Assembly: GCA_013359265.1 (NCBI GenBank) | Contig: JABWCD010000004.1 | Location: 1 to 64,000 of the forward strand | Reading direction: 5' to 3' | Length of the DNA: 64,000 bases | From: Candidatus Hydrogenedentota bacterium | GTDB lineage: Bacteria > Hydrogenedentota > Hydrogenedentia > Hydrogenedentales > SLHB01 | Shown: one piece after another, positions 9,104 to 18,925 of the stretch | Numbering within the stretch: position 1 is the stretch's first letter | Layout: each line of letters opens with the position of its first letter | The notes under the pieces: generated by a model | What the model was told of the DNA's origin: nothing | Databases searched by the model: none | Seen by the model: the letters and a program-made list of their open reading frames with translations, nothing else | Made by a program: the position numbers and the translations under genes

Positions 9104-10491
9104 CTGACTCGCTGACACTGCGCCCTGCGCCCGAGGCCCAACGCCTCCCGTGGTTCATGTTCATTCTTCTGACGGTGGCGTTCTTCGTTGCGCTACATGA
9201 CCCGGTGCGTTCGTACTCGATCCATGACGACTATCTTCCGTCCGAGGACACCCTGCAGAAAGACGCGGCGCAGGGCAACGCGAAACGCCAGATTGGATTC
9301 TTGATGGTCGGCGGATTTGGCCTATTGATGATTGCCATGCCCGGACGCCGCCCGCTGCAGATCAACGGTTTCCTCGCGGGTCTCATGGTCTTCTTTGTCG
9401 GTTGGCTGCTCATGAGCATCTTCTGGGCCGATGAATGGGCGCTGACGGCGCGCCGCATCGTTGTTATCGCGACGCTTTCGTTCGGCGCGCTTGGCGTAGC
9501 CTGCCGAATGAACCCGCGCGAAATGTTGTTTCTGGTCCTGTTCAGCTCGACCTGTTATCTCTTCGCGGGCATTGCGTCCGAGATTGCGCTTGGCTCCTTC
9601 ACACCCACGGCGGACCGCTACCGTTTCGCCGGCACGATTCATCCGAACAACCAGGGCGTCAACTGCTCGTTTATTGTGCTCGCCGCGATTGCGGCGCTCC
9701 AAACCGAGAAGCGCTGGCGCGGGCTGTATGCGGCCCTGGCGGCGTTCGCGTTCTTCTTCCTCGTAATGACGAAGTCGCGCACGTCGCTTTTGAGTTTTCT
9801 CGTCACGCTGGCGCTCTATCTCGTTCTCGTGTACGCGGGCTCGCCACGGTTCATGTTTGCGTGTTCCGCGGCAATCACCGGTGCGCTGACGGCAGTCCTA
9901 CTAGCAGGCGGCTCGTTACTGCCGGCATTGCAGAAGGGAATTCTCCTGGGCCGCAGCGACCAGGACCTCGACGGTGCAATGGCGCTGACGGGGCGCCTGC
10001 CGCTTTGGGAGCAACTCATCGAGTACGCGGCGGCGCGTCCATTGCAGGGATATGGCTACGGAAGTTTCTTCACCGTAGCGCATATTCGCGAGATTACCGC
10101 GCGCCAGGGCTGGCCCATCGCCGAATGCCACAACGTATTCCTCGAAGTGCTCATGGGGCTTGGCATTGTCGGCGTCAGCACGTATGCATTGATCCAAATC
10201 ATTGGCATGGCGCGTTCCGTGAAATACTTCCGGGCGACGCGCGACGCGCGCTTTGCATTTCTTGGCGGACTGCTCCTGCTCGGCATTGTCGGTGGCATGA
10301 CGGAATCGACGTTGCTGGTTCCCACCATGCAGACCTTCGTGCAGTTCTTGACATTGTCCTACTTTGGGTTTCAAGCGTTGCCGGAACCGTTGCGCGCCAG
10401 GGTAAGTCATTTTGAAAGCGGCAAATTCAGTTGCCCGCGCGTTTTCGAGCCTTCCGGCCGAATCGTTCCATTTCCAAGGGGGCACGCATGA
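9100..10491 (+). CDS. O-antigen ligase / Wzy-like polymerase
   Basis: This 463-residue polytopic membrane protein of the WaaL/Wzy family joins or polymerises lipid-linked oligosaccharides in the periplasm. It has ten or more hydrophobic segments and a large periplasmic loop that ends with AECHNVFLEVLMGLGIVG. The H-N-x-F/Y-L motif there is the family hallmark, and the ligase reaction depends on such a histidine. The gene starts inside the flippase stop (ATGA) and its own stop overlaps the next start. Whether it acts as polymerase or ligase cannot be settled, but as the only such gene in the locus a polymerase role is likely. Confidence 0.82.
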   Translation: MTDSLTLRPAPEAQRLPWFMFILLTVAFFVALHDPVRSYSIHDDYLPSEDTLQKDAAQGNAKRQIGFLMVGGFGLLMIAMPGRRPLQINGFLAGLMVFFVGWLLMSIFWADEWALTARRIVVIATLSFGALGVACRMNPREMLFLVLFSSTCYLFAGIASEIALGSFTPTADRYRFAGTIHPNNQGVNCSFIVLAAIAALQTEKRWRGLYAALAAFAFFFLVMTKSRTSLLSFLVTLALYLVLVYAGSPRFMFACSAAITGALTAVLLAGGSLLPALQKGILLGRSDQDLDGAMALTGRLPLWEQLIEYAAARPLQGYGYGSFFTVAHIREITARQGWPIAECHNVFLEVLMGLGIVGVSTYALIQIIGMARSVKYFRATRDARFAFLGGLLLLGIVGGMTESTLLVPTMQTFVQFLTLSYFGFQALPEPLRARVSHFESGKFSCPRVFEPSGRIVPFPRGHA

Positions 10492-11687
10492 GTTCGGTAC
10501 TTTCATATCAAGCGCAATCCGACGCGCAGGCGAGCACGGAAGGGCACGCACGTCTGATTCTTGCGAGCGGGTTCCAGCCTGACTACGTGCGCGAAGTCGC
10601 AAACGCGCATGCCCGTCTGGGCCACGCCGTGCGTATCATCGGCGGCGACATGCACGAAGGGCAGGAGTACCATCCAAATGTCGCGCTGCTAAACCTGCGC
10701 GGCAGCGACAAACGCGACAGAAACCCGATACGCGAATTCTCGAAACTGGTTGCGTACTACGCGAAGTTGATTGGATGCGTCGCGTCTACAAAGGGGGAGA
10801 TTCTCTACGATGTCAGCATTGGCCGTCCATTGCTGCGCTGCATGTTGATGTATCCGCTCTTTCGACTTCTCGGCAAGCGCATTGTGTACACGGCGCATAA
10901 CGTGCTGCCGCACGACGCCGATACGATCAGGTACCGCATCATCTATTGGATTGTTTACCGCGCACTCGTAGACGCGATCGTTGTGCATGGACAGGCAATC
11001 AAGGAACGGCTGGTCGACGAGTTTGACGTGGACACAGACCGGGTCCACGTTGTTGCGCACGGCACCTATCATCCGCACGAGACACAGACGATCACGAAGG
11101 CGGCCGCGCGGGAACACCTCGGGATTGCGGAGGACGAGCGGGTCCTGCTGTGCTTCGGGCTTCAGCGCTATTACAAAGGCACGCATTTTGTCATCGAGTC
11201 GCTTGGCGACTATCACGCGGAAAAGTTGACCCTGCTTGTCCGGGGACATGCGCCGGAGCGGTCGTACCAGGACCTGATTGAGCGCATGGCGCGCACGCAC
11301 CGGGGCCCGATGCGTATCGACGCGAAGTTTGGCGCGGCGCCGGATTCCGAGATGGAATTCCTGTTCAAGGCGGCCGACGTTGTGCTGCTTCCCTACCTTG
11401 AAGGCAGCCAGAGCGGAATCAAGTTCATGGCGTACGCATATGGCCGTCCTGTGCTCGCCAGTGGCGTAGGCAGTTTGCGCGAATACGTTCAGCCGGGCGT
11501 TACGGGGGAAGTCTTTTCGTGCGGCGAACACGCGGCGTTTCGCGCCGTGCTCGAGCAAATGCTCGCGAACCTGTCCGCGTACGCTCCCGACCGCATTATG
11601 GAGTACGCGTGCGAACACTGCTCATTCGACACCGCCGCGCGTCAAGTGGACGCGGTGTGTCGCGCCGTCACGAAGAGGGCCCACTGA
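10488..11687 (+). CDS. Glycosyltransferase family 4 protein
   Basis: This 399-residue retaining glycosyltransferase of the GT-B fold probably adds one sugar of the repeat unit on the cytoplasmic face of the membrane. The N-terminal domain contains IVYTAHNVLPHD, and the C-terminal nucleotide-sugar domain begins LLCFGLQRYYKGTHFV and ends with the E-x7-E region FLFKAADVVLLPYLEGSQSG. I took ATG 10488, which overlaps the preceding stop as ATGA, rather than an in-frame ATG 57 bases upstream that lies well inside the preceding gene. The stop overlaps the next start by one base (TGATG). Confidence 0.85.
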   Translation: MSSVLSYQAQSDAQASTEGHARLILASGFQPDYVREVANAHARLGHAVRIIGGDMHEGQEYHPNVALLNLRGSDKRDRNPIREFSKLVAYYAKLIGCVASTKGEILYDVSIGRPLLRCMLMYPLFRLLGKRIVYTAHNVLPHDADTIRYRIIYWIVYRALVDAIVVHGQAIKERLVDEFDVDTDRVHVVAHGTYHPHETQTITKAAAREHLGIAEDERVLLCFGLQRYYKGTHFVIESLGDYHAEKLTLLVRGHAPERSYQDLIERMARTHRGPMRIDAKFGAAPDSEMEFLFKAADVVLLPYLEGSQSGIKFMAYAYGRPVLASGVGSLREYVQPGVTGEVFSCGEHAAFRAVLEQMLANLSAYAPDRIMEYACEHCSFDTAARQVDAVCRAVTKRAH

Positions 11688-12883
11688 TGCGCGTCCTGCA
11701 CATTCACAATTATTACCGGTTCCGCGGCGGCGAAGATGTAATGTTCGAGCGCATCGGCGCGATCCTCCGCGCGAACGGCCACACTGTCACGACATTCGAG
11801 CGGCGCAGTTCCGATATCTCCGGCACCGCGTCAAAACTCCGGGCATTTGCGTCGAGTGCGTATTCGGCCGCGGCCAAGCGCGAAGTGCGCGCCGCGCTAC
11901 GTGACGGCCGTCCGGACGTAGTGCATGTGCACAATCTGTACCCGCTCATCTCGCCGTCCGTATTGGAAGCCTGCGTGGAAGAGGGCGTTCCGGTCGTCAT
12001 GCGTTGTCCCAATTACCGGCTCGAATGTCCCAACGGTGTGCTAATGCGAAACGGCAAGATCTGCACAAAGTGTAGCGGGGGCAGGGAATACTGGTGCGCG
12101 CTTACCAACTGCCGCGGCAACGTGCTTGAAAGCATCGCCTTCGCCGCGCGCAACACACTCGCGCGCCACGGCGGCCTCTTTACGAGTTGCGTCAGTGTCT
12201 TCGTGCCGCCGAGTCATTTCGTGAAATCGAGGCTGGTGGCGGCGGGTTTTCCGGCGGACCGCATCCGCGTCGTACCCAATGTCGTTCCGATCCCCGGGAA
12301 GCAGGCCAATCCCGCGGACGGCGCCTATGTCGCGCTTGCGGGGCGCTTGAGCGAGGAGAAAGGCATCGAGACGCTATTGCTCGCGGCGAAGCGCCTGCCG
12401 AACATTCCCGTACGAATCGCGGGAGAAGGTCCTCTCGACAGCATCCTGCGAATACTTGCGCCGCCCAACGTGACGTTTGTTGGGCAACTTTCGCGCGAGG
12501 CCCTGACGGATTTTTACGCTGGAGCGCGCATGGTAGTGGTTCCGAGCCGGTGGTACGAGGCGTTCGGGCTGGTTGCCGCGGAGGCGATGAGCTACGCGTT
12601 GCCGGTCATCGCGACAAACATGGCCGGCCTTGCGGAAATCGTCGACGACGAAGTGACCGGCCTGCACTTCGCGGCGGGCGACGTCGCGGCGCTGGCTGCG
12701 CATGTCGAACGGTTGTGGAATGCGCCCGGCGCGTGCCGCGCGATGGGCCTTGCGGGGCGCCGCAAAGTCGAGCGCGAGTACAGCGAACAGACCTATTACA
12801 CGCGCCTGATGAGCGTTTACTCGCAGGCGCTTGAATCGAAGACTGCGCCGGTTGCCGCCGGTGAAATGGCAAAGAGCGCGTAG
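11687..12883 (+). CDS. Glycosyltransferase family 4 protein with a cysteine cluster
   Basis: This 398-residue GT-B glycosyltransferase starts [18 protein letters not shown], where the glycine-rich loop is typical of GT4. Between the two Rossmann domains it has a cysteine-rich insertion near residues 110-145: CPN, then CTKC, then C and C, a spacing that could hold a zinc ion. The C-terminal domain shows [17 protein letters not shown] and the E-x7-E element [14 protein letters not shown] close paralogue with the same cysteine pattern lies at 17723-18925. It starts one base before the end of the previous gene. Confidence 0.86.
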   Translation: MRVLHIHNYYRFRGGEDVMFERIGAILRANGHTVTTFERRSSDISGTASKLRAFASSAYSAAAKREVRAALRDGRPDVVHVHNLYPLISPSVLEACVEEGVPVVMRCPNYRLECPNGVLMRNGKICTKCSGGREYWCALTNCRGNVLESIAFAARNTLARHGGLFTSCVSVFVPPSHFVKSRLVAAGFPADRIRVVPNVVPIPGKQANPADGAYVALAGRLSEEKGIETLLLAAKRLPNIPVRIAGEGPLDSILRILAPPNVTFVGQLSREALTDFYAGARMVVVPSRWYEAFGLVAAEAMSYALPVIATNMAGLAEIVDDEVTGLHFAAGDVAALAAHVERLWNAPGACRAMGLAGRRKVEREYSEQTYYTRLMSVYSQALESKTAPVAAGEMAKSA

Positions 12884-12912
12884 CAGCCAAAGCGAACAGA
12901 GGAGGACCAGGA

Positions 12913-13998
12913 ATGAAAGTAGCAATAGTCACGGGGTCCGGTGGGCTCATCGGCGCGGAGGCCGCGCGCTTTTTCAGTAAGCGTGGGTTCTATATCGTCG
13001 GCATCGACAACAATATGCGCGCCGAGTTCTTCGGCGAGGAGGCGTCGACATCGTGGTCTGTTGACCAACTCAAGTCGACGCTCCTGAACTACAAGCACTA
13101 TGCCGCGGACATTCGCGATACCGCGGCGATGCGGCTCATTTTCGAGCAATACGGCAGCGACATAGCCCTAGTCGTCCATACCGCCGCGCAGCCGTCGCAC
13201 GATTGGGCGGCGCGGGCGCCGTTGGTTGACTTTGGCGTCAACGCGATGGGTACGCTGAACCTGCTCGAATGCACGCGGCAGTTCGCGGCCGATGCCGTAC
13301 TTATCTTCACATCCACAAACAAAGTATACGGCGATCGCCCGAACACGCTGCCGCTCCGCGAACTCGAACACCGCTGGGAAATCGCCGACGGACACGAGTA
13401 CGAGGGCGGCATTACGGAATCGATGTCAATCGACAACTGCACTCATTCCGTGTTCGGCGCGTCGAAAGTCGCCGCGGATGTCATGGTCCAAGAGTATGGA
13501 CGCTATTTCAAAATGAAGACCGCGGTGTTTCGCGGCGGATGCCTGACGGGGCCGGGGCATTCCGGCGCCGAACTGCACGGTTTCCTCGCCTACCTGATGA
13601 AGTGCTGTGTCACCGGGCGCACGTACCGTATCTACGGGTACAAGGGTAAACAGGTCCGGGACAACATCCACAGCTACGACCTCATTCAGGCCTTCTACGA
13701 GTTCTACAAACGTCCGCGCACGGGCGAGGTCTACAACATCGGAGGCGGGCGGTACAGCAACTGCTCGATGCGCGAAGCGATTGCGCTCTGCGAAGGGATC
13801 AGCGGCAAGCGCATGGACACAATCTACCTCGACGAGAACCGGATTGGCGACCACATCTGGTGGATTTCCGGTCTCCAGAAATTCGAATCCCACTACCCGG
13901 ACTGGCGCATCACGTACAACGTGCCGCACATCCTTGAAGAGGTCTATACGGCCAACGTCGAGAACCATGCGCCGCAACAGGTGGCAATACCCGCATGA
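12913..13998 (+). CDS. NAD-dependent sugar-nucleotide epimerase (CDP-tyvelose-2-epimerase-like extended SDR)
   Basis: This 361-residue extended short-chain dehydrogenase should interconvert or modify a nucleotide sugar for the polymer. The N-terminal [14 protein letters not shown] is the NAD-binding glycine motif. The body resembles CDP-paratose/tyvelose 2-epimerases, with [10 protein letters not shown] and a characteristic [12 protein letters not shown] segment. In the catalytic Y-x-x-x-K element the tyrosine is replaced by phenylalanine (SVFGASK), while the lysine is kept. My memory is that a subgroup of such proteins has this replacement, but the chemistry is then unclear. Ribosome binding site GAGGA precedes ATG 12913, and the stop overlaps the next start by 4 bases. 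Confidence 0.8.
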   Translation: MKVAIVTGSGGLIGAEAARFFSKRGFYIVGIDNNMRAEFFGEEASTSWSVDQLKSTLLNYKHYAADIRDTAAMRLIFEQYGSDIALVVHTAAQPSHDWAARAPLVDFGVNAMGTLNLLECTRQFAADAVLIFTSTNKVYGDRPNTLPLRELEHRWEIADGHEYEGGITESMSIDNCTHSVFGASKVAADVMVQEYGRYFKMKTAVFRGGCLTGPGHSGAELHGFLAYLMKCCVTGRTYRIYGYKGKQVRDNIHSYDLIQAFYEFYKRPRTGEVYNIGGGRYSNCSMREAIALCEGISGKRMDTIYLDENRIGDHIWWISGLQKFESHYPDWRITYNVPHILEEVYTANVENHAPQQVAIPA

Positions 13999-15287
13999 CA
14001 CCGAGGGGCAACAAGCGTCCATTGCGCATCCTGCTGGTGAGCAACCACCGGCGGTTCAAGATCAACTTTCGCGCGCACCCGTGGGCGAGCGAACTCGCCG
14101 CGCGCGGACACGACGTGGACGTCATGTGCCATGCCAATCGGGAGATGCTCCGTACAAAGATCGAGAAGGTCGAGAACTTTCGCATTATCGAGAGCCCCGA
14201 TCTCCTCGTGGGCGCACTGCGCCAGGGGTGGGATCCCGTGTGTGCGTGGCGCCGCCTGAGCTTCCTGCGACGCGAAAACAAGAAGTACGATCTAATCCAT
14301 TGTCTGGATACACGCCTCGCCGTAGTCCTCCCCGCGCTGGCTTATGCGCGAGAGAAGAAGATTCCGATCGTGAGCGATTGGATCGACTGGTGGGGACACG
14401 GCGGCCTTATCAAAGAACGCCGTCCGCTTTGGTATCAGTGGCTCTTCTCGGGTGTCGAGGTGTTCTTTGAGGAATACTATCGCAATAAGCTCGATGGTTT
14501 GACTGCGATTAGCCACGCGCTGATGGAACGCGCGGTGAGCCTCGGCGTCGATCGCGAACGCTGCATTGTCATTCCCGGCGGGGCAAACGTCCGCGCGTTT
14601 GCGAAGGTCCCGGATCAGTCGCAAAGCCGCCGCATGCTCGGCATCGCCGAGGATGCGCCGGTCGTTTGTTTTTCCGGCTTGGACGTGCTCATCGACCTTC
14701 CGATGGCCGTGAAGGCGTACGAGATTCTCCGTCTTACCGATCCGCGCACGGTCCTGCTGCTTGTCGGCCCCTCCGAGCGCGACGTCAAAGGTATGTTGTC
14801 CAATCGCGAGTCGCTGAAGGGCGTCAAAGCGGTTGGGCCGGTCGCCTACAAAGACCTTCCGACCTATCTCGCTGCTGCGGACGTGTTCCTCATGCCGTAC
14901 ACGCAGAAGGTCAGCAACGTCGGACGATGGCCGAACAAGATCGGCGACTACATGTGCATTGGTCGGCCGACAATCTCGAATCCGGTTGGCGAAGTGAAAT
15001 GGCTGTTCGAGCGCTATCCGATCGGCAGTCTTTGCGAAGAGACTCCCGAGGGGATGGCGGCGGCCGCCCGCGACTACCTCGCCGACGGCGAACGCTGCGT
15101 GCGCGTGGGGATGTACGCGCGCGATGTGGCAAATAAGGTCTTCGCGTGGGACAAGCTCATTATCGGGCTTGAAAACTGGTACTACGCACTGGTCGAGGGG
15201 CGCTTGGGCGCGCGGGTCGAACCCGCAAAGTCCGGCACGCCTCTCTTGGTCCATCAACCTGCAAATGGCGCCGGCCTCCGGCGATAG
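13995..15287 (+). CDS. Glycosyltransferase family 4 protein
   Basis: This 430-residue GT-B glycosyltransferase has an N-terminal acceptor domain containing [20 protein letters not shown] and [19 protein letters not shown], and a C-terminal donor domain containing [17 protein letters not shown] and [17 protein letters not shown]. It has no signal peptide and few hydrophobic stretches, so it should act at the cytoplasmic face of the membrane. It is translationally coupled to the epimerase before it (ATGA overlap) and lies 15 bases before UDP-glucose dehydrogenase. Donor and acceptor sugars are not known. Confidence 0.83.
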   Translation: MTPRGNKRPLRILLVSNHRRFKINFRAHPWASELAARGHDVDVMCHANREMLRTKIEKVENFRIIESPDLLVGALRQGWDPVCAWRRLSFLRRENKKYDLIHCLDTRLAVVLPALAYAREKKIPIVSDWIDWWGHGGLIKERRPLWYQWLFSGVEVFFEEYYRNKLDGLTAISHALMERAVSLGVDRERCIVIPGGANVRAFAKVPDQSQSRRMLGIAEDAPVVCFSGLDVLIDLPMAVKAYEILRLTDPRTVLLLVGPSERDVKGMLSNRESLKGVKAVGPVAYKDLPTYLAAADVFLMPYTQKVSNVGRWPNKIGDYMCIGRPTISNPVGEVKWLFERYPIGSLCEETPEGMAAAARDYLADGERCVRVGMYARDVANKVFAWDKLIIGLENWYYALVEGRLGARVEPAKSGTPLLVHQPANGAGLRR

Positions 15288-15302
15288 GAAAGGACATTTC
15301 AC

Positions 15303-16676
15303 ATGAAGATTGCCGTCATTGGCACCGGCTACGTGGGACTCGTTACGGGCACCTGTTTCAGCGAAGTGGGGCACGATGTCACGTGTGTCGATATTGACGC
15401 CGCGAAAGTCGAGGCGTTGCGGTTCGGGCGCATTCCGATTTATGAGCCGGGTTTGGATGAGATGGTTGCGCTCAATGTGGAACAGGGGCGCCTGTCGTTT
15501 ACGACAGACTTGAAGGCGGCGATCGAGAAGGCGTTGTTCGTCTTCATCGCGGTCGGAACGCCGCCGTTGGAAGACGGCACCGCCGACCTCAAGCACGTGC
15601 TCGCCGCGGCGAAGTCGGTTGGCGACTACATCAACGGCTACAAGATTGTCGTAAACAAGTCTACGGTTCCCGTCGGCACCGCCGAAAAAGTGCGCAACAC
15701 AATCGAAGCTACGTTGCGCGAACGCAAGGTGCGATTTGACTTTGATGTCGTGTCGAATCCCGAGTTCCTCCGCGAGGGTTGCGCCATCGATGATTTCATG
15801 AATCCAGACCGCATCGTCATCGGATGTGGCGACTGCAGGACCGAGGTTCTGATGAAAGAGTTGTACGCGAGTTTCATTCGCGACGGGCACCCGGTGCTGA
15901 CTATGGATACTACGTCGTCCGAAATGACGAAGTATGCGGCGAACGCGATGCTCGCCATGAAGATATCGTTCATCAACGAGATCGCAACGATCTGCGAGCG
16001 CGTCGGCGCAAACGTCGAGGACGTTCGCAACGGCATCGGCGCGGACAGCCGCATTGGATACCAGTTCATTTTCCCAGGAATCGGGTACGGCGGTTCGTGT
16101 TTCCCAAAGGACGTGCAGGCATTGGTGAGCACCGCGCGCAGCGCCGGACACGAGCCGCGGCTTTTGAAGTCGGTCGAGGAGGTGAATCAGTCGCAGAAGA
16201 CGACACTGGTCCGAAAGATCGAGTCGTACTACGACAACGATCTTACCGGCAAGCGGTTCGCTATTTGGGGCCTGTCGTTCAAGCCAGAAACGGACGACGT
16301 GCGCGAAGCGCCATCGCTTTTGTTGATTGACGCGCTGCTAAAGGCGGGCGCGGAAGTCCACGCTTACGATCCGAAGGCCGTCCGCGAAACGCAGCGCTAT
16401 CTGGGTCCGCGCGCGGGAGTGACCTATGCCGAGGACAGTTACAGCGCGTTGCAGGGTTGCGATGCGCTCCTGATCGTTACGGAATGGTCGTACTTCAAGA
16501 ATCCCGATTTCGATCGTATGAAGTCCTTGATGAAAGCCCCCGTAATCTTCGACGGCCGCAACATTTTCTCGACGGATTTGGTCAAGATGCTCGGCTTCGA
16601 CTACCACTCGATTGGGCGCGCCCCGGTGCTGGCGTATTCGCAGGCGCGCGCGACGCGCTTGAAAGCCGCTGTATAG
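15303..16676 (+). CDS. ugd: UDP-glucose 6-dehydrogenase
   Basis: This 457-residue cytoplasmic enzyme oxidises UDP-glucose to UDP-glucuronate with two NAD+. The N-terminal GTGYVGLVTGTCFSEVGHDV is the dinucleotide-binding motif. The catalytic cysteine lies in GYGGSCFPKDV (Cys266), and the third domain contains WGLSFKPETDDVREAPS. The family length is about 430-460, so the protein is complete. Its presence suggests that the polymer contains glucuronic acid or a sugar derived from it. AAGGA precedes ATG 15303. A related UDP-N-acetylmannosamine dehydrogenase is possible but less likely from these motifs. Confidence 0.93.
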   Translation: MKIAVIGTGYVGLVTGTCFSEVGHDVTCVDIDAAKVEALRFGRIPIYEPGLDEMVALNVEQGRLSFTTDLKAAIEKALFVFIAVGTPPLEDGTADLKHVLAAAKSVGDYINGYKIVVNKSTVPVGTAEKVRNTIEATLRERKVRFDFDVVSNPEFLREGCAIDDFMNPDRIVIGCGDCRTEVLMKELYASFIRDGHPVLTMDTTSSEMTKYAANAMLAMKISFINEIATICERVGANVEDVRNGIGADSRIGYQFIFPGIGYGGSCFPKDVQALVSTARSAGHEPRLLKSVEEVNQSQKTTLVRKIESYYDNDLTGKRFAIWGLSFKPETDDVREAPSLLLIDALLKAGAEVHAYDPKAVRETQRYLGPRAGVTYAEDSYSALQGCDALLIVTEWSYFKNPDFDRMKSLMKAPVIFDGRNIFSTDLVKMLGFDYHSIGRAPVLAYSQARATRLKAAV

Positions 16677-16714
16677 GGAAGACCTTGGTAACGCCGAGAC
16701 GCAGACGAAAACGT

Positions 16715-17713
16715 ATGAACAAGCGAGTAGACATAAGCGTCGTGGTTTGCACCTATAACCGCGCGGCCATGCTCGAGCGTGCGCTGAAGTCGCTTGCAGT
16801 GCAGCAATGCCCGGCGGGAATCGAGTTCGAGATTGTCGTTGTGGATGACGGGTCGACCGACAACACCGGCGAAATCGTGCGCGAGGCGAACCGTTGTACG
16901 GATCGGCGGGTCAGCTATATTCGCGAGTCGGGACGGGGCATTTCGGCTGCGCGTAACCGCGGGGTAGACGCGGCCCGCGGCGAGTGGATCGCATTCACGG
17001 ACGACGATCAGATCGCGGACGGCGTGTGGCTGTGGAACTTGTGGTTTGCACAAGGGAAGACCGGCGCCTCCTGCGTTGGCGGCGCGCGTACGCTGGAACT
17101 CCATGACGACGTGCTCCGCTCGCTTCCCATGCAAACGCGGCTGATACTGGGAGAGATTGCTCCGGTCGGCGAACTGCACCCGTGCACGCGCGATTCGCTG
17201 CTGTGCACCGGGAACCTTCTTGTGCGGCGCGACCTCGTGTTGAAGGTAGGCGGGTTCGACGAGGCGTTGACGCAGGGCGGCGAGGACACGGACCTGCTCA
17301 TGCGCCTGCGCGCCTCCGGACAGACGTGCTGGTTCACACCGCATGCCGTCGTACGCCATATCATTCCGCCGTACCGCCTCGAGATGGGCTACCTCACGTG
17401 GTCTGCAATGCGGGGCGGCGATTGCTTTGCGGTGCGTGATGTGCGCGAATGGGGCGCGTTGCGCCCCAGTTTGATTGCGATCGCCCGTCTCGCACAGGCC
17501 AACTTTGTTCACGCGCCCGCGATGGTCTACGCGCGATTGCTTGGGCGCGACGCTGCGGCGATTGCGGGCCGGTGCCGTATAGCGCGCGCCATGGCCTACG
17601 CGAAGCGGGTCGCCGCGCTCGTGATGTTCCCGGTGCGTGTCGAAGCCGCATCGCATGGTTCGAGGTTCGATTTTCGCGGCGAGCGCCGAATGTTTGATCA
17701 GCCCGTTGGATAA
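16715..17713 (+). CDS. Glycosyltransferase family 2 protein
   Basis: This 332-residue inverting glycosyltransferase of the GT-A fold starts DISVVVCTYNRAAMLERALK and has the conserved VVDDGSTDNT. The metal-binding acidic motif lies in FTDDDQIADGVW and the acceptor-side acidic motif in GGEDTDLLMRLRASG. I chose ATG 16715 over upstream in-frame starts, which lie inside UDP-glucose dehydrogenase. The ribosome binding site is weak. The C-terminal third has mildly hydrophobic stretches that may sit on the membrane. Confidence 0.88.
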   Translation: MNKRVDISVVVCTYNRAAMLERALKSLAVQQCPAGIEFEIVVVDDGSTDNTGEIVREANRCTDRRVSYIRESGRGISAARNRGVDAARGEWIAFTDDDQIADGVWLWNLWFAQGKTGASCVGGARTLELHDDVLRSLPMQTRLILGEIAPVGELHPCTRDSLLCTGNLLVRRDLVLKVGGFDEALTQGGEDTDLLMRLRASGQTCWFTPHAVVRHIIPPYRLEMGYLTWSAMRGGDCFAVRDVREWGALRPSLIAIARLAQANFVHAPAMVYARLLGRDAAAIAGRCRIARAMAYAKRVAALVMFPVRVEAASHGSRFDFRGERRMFDQPVG

Positions 17714-17722
17714 GGAATTCTC

Positions 17723-18925
17723 ATGCGCGTAGTTCAAATCATGAATTGGCACCGCTTCGGCGGCGGCTCTGACTTCATGGCAAAGGTCACCGGCGAGGTG
17801 CTGCGCAAGAGCGGTCACGACGTCTACATGATGACCAGCGACAGCGCGAGCTTCGATGGTACGTTCCTTGGCCGGGCCAAGGCCTGCGCGCGGGGAATCT
17901 ATTCGCGCGACGCGCGCCGGGAGATGCGGGAAATCCTCAAGAATTTTGCTCCGGACCTCGTGCACGTGCATGAAGTGTACCCCGCGCACTCGCCGTGGGT
18001 GTTGCGTGACTGCCGGGACGCGGGCGTGCCGGTCGTCATGACCTGTCACGACTTCCGGGTCACGTGCCCGGTGTCGACGCACATCAGCCACGGCGAACCG
18101 TGCGATCGGTGTACCCGTGGATCGACGCTCTCGTGCTTTACGCGGAACTGCCGCGAGAACCGGTTCGAGAGCGCCGCGTTCGCGCTGCGCGCGGGCGTTG
18201 CGAAATCGTTCCGCCTTTTCGAGGAAAACGTAAACCTGTTTCTAGCGCCAAGCCATTTCATCAAGCAACGCATGATCGATTCCGGATTGCCATCCGATAA
18301 GCTGCGGGTCGTGCCGAACATGGTGCGCATGACGCGGACTACCACGAATCCTGGCGCTGGTACGTACGCGGCGTTCGTTGGGCGTGTCGCGCCGGAAAAG
18401 GGACTCGACACCCTGATGGAAGCGGCGTGGCGCGCGGGCATGCCGCTGCACATCGCCGGGCACGGCGCGCACTTCCCGCAGTCGGTGGCGCCCAATGTCC
18501 ACTGGCGCGGGCACCTGAGCGGGGCCGCGCTGACCGAGTTCTACGCCGGCGCGCGCTTCGTGGTCGTGCCAAGCCGTTGGTTCGAGGCGTTTGGACTCGT
18601 TGTCGCCGAAGCGATGATGCTGGGCATCCCGGTCATTGCGGCGAACGCCGGCGCATTGCCCGAACTGGTTGACCATGGCGTGACCGGATTTCTGTTCACC
18701 GCGGGCGATTCGCAGGAACTCGCGCGGTGCATGTCGATCCTGTGGAAGGATGGTGAACTCTGCCGCCGCATGGGAGTCTCCGGCCGCGCAAAGGCGATGC
18801 GCATGTACACGGCGCAACAGTACTATGTCAATCTGATGATGGCGTATAAATCCGCCGCCAAAGTCGGCGAGCGCACCGAGTCGCCGGAAAGCGCGAAGAC
18901 CCGGCAACCGCAGGTGGTGCAGTGA
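17723..18925 (+). CDS. Glycosyltransferase family 4 protein with a cysteine cluster (paralogue of 11687-12883)
   Basis: This 400-residue GT-B glycosyltransferase starts MRVVQIMNWHRFGGGSDF and shares overall design and a cysteine cluster with the protein at 11687-12883: CPV, then CDRC, then C and C near residues 114-140. The donor domain contains AFVGRVAPEKGLDTLMEA and the E-x7-E element EAFGLVVAEAMMLG. The two genes probably arose by duplication and then took different sugars. It begins nine bases after the GT2 gene with AAGGA as ribosome binding site, and its stop overlaps the next start (GTGA). Confidence 0.86.
   Translation: MRVVQIMNWHRFGGGSDFMAKVTGEVLRKSGHDVYMMTSDSASFDGTFLGRAKACARGIYSRDARREMREILKNFAPDLVHVHEVYPAHSPWVLRDCRDAGVPVVMTCHDFRVTCPVSTHISHGEPCDRCTRGSTLSCFTRNCRENRFESAAFALRAGVAKSFRLFEENVNLFLAPSHFIKQRMIDSGLPSDKLRVVPNMVRMTRTTTNPGAGTYAAFVGRVAPEKGLDTLMEAAWRAGMPLHIAGHGAHFPQSVAPNVHWRGHLSGAALTEFYAGARFVVVPSRWFEAFGLVVAEAMMLGIPVIAANAGALPELVDHGVTGFLFTAGDSQELARCMSILWKDGELCRRMGVSGRAKAMRMYTAQQYYVNLMMAYKSAAKVGERTESPESAKTRQPQVVQ

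Noticed and set aside
14292-16151. 619-codon minus-strand open frame antisense to a glycosyltransferase and UDP-glucose dehydrogenase
   Set aside because: Both genes on the + strand are certain. Long antisense frames are common in G+C-rich genes, and this one matches no family.
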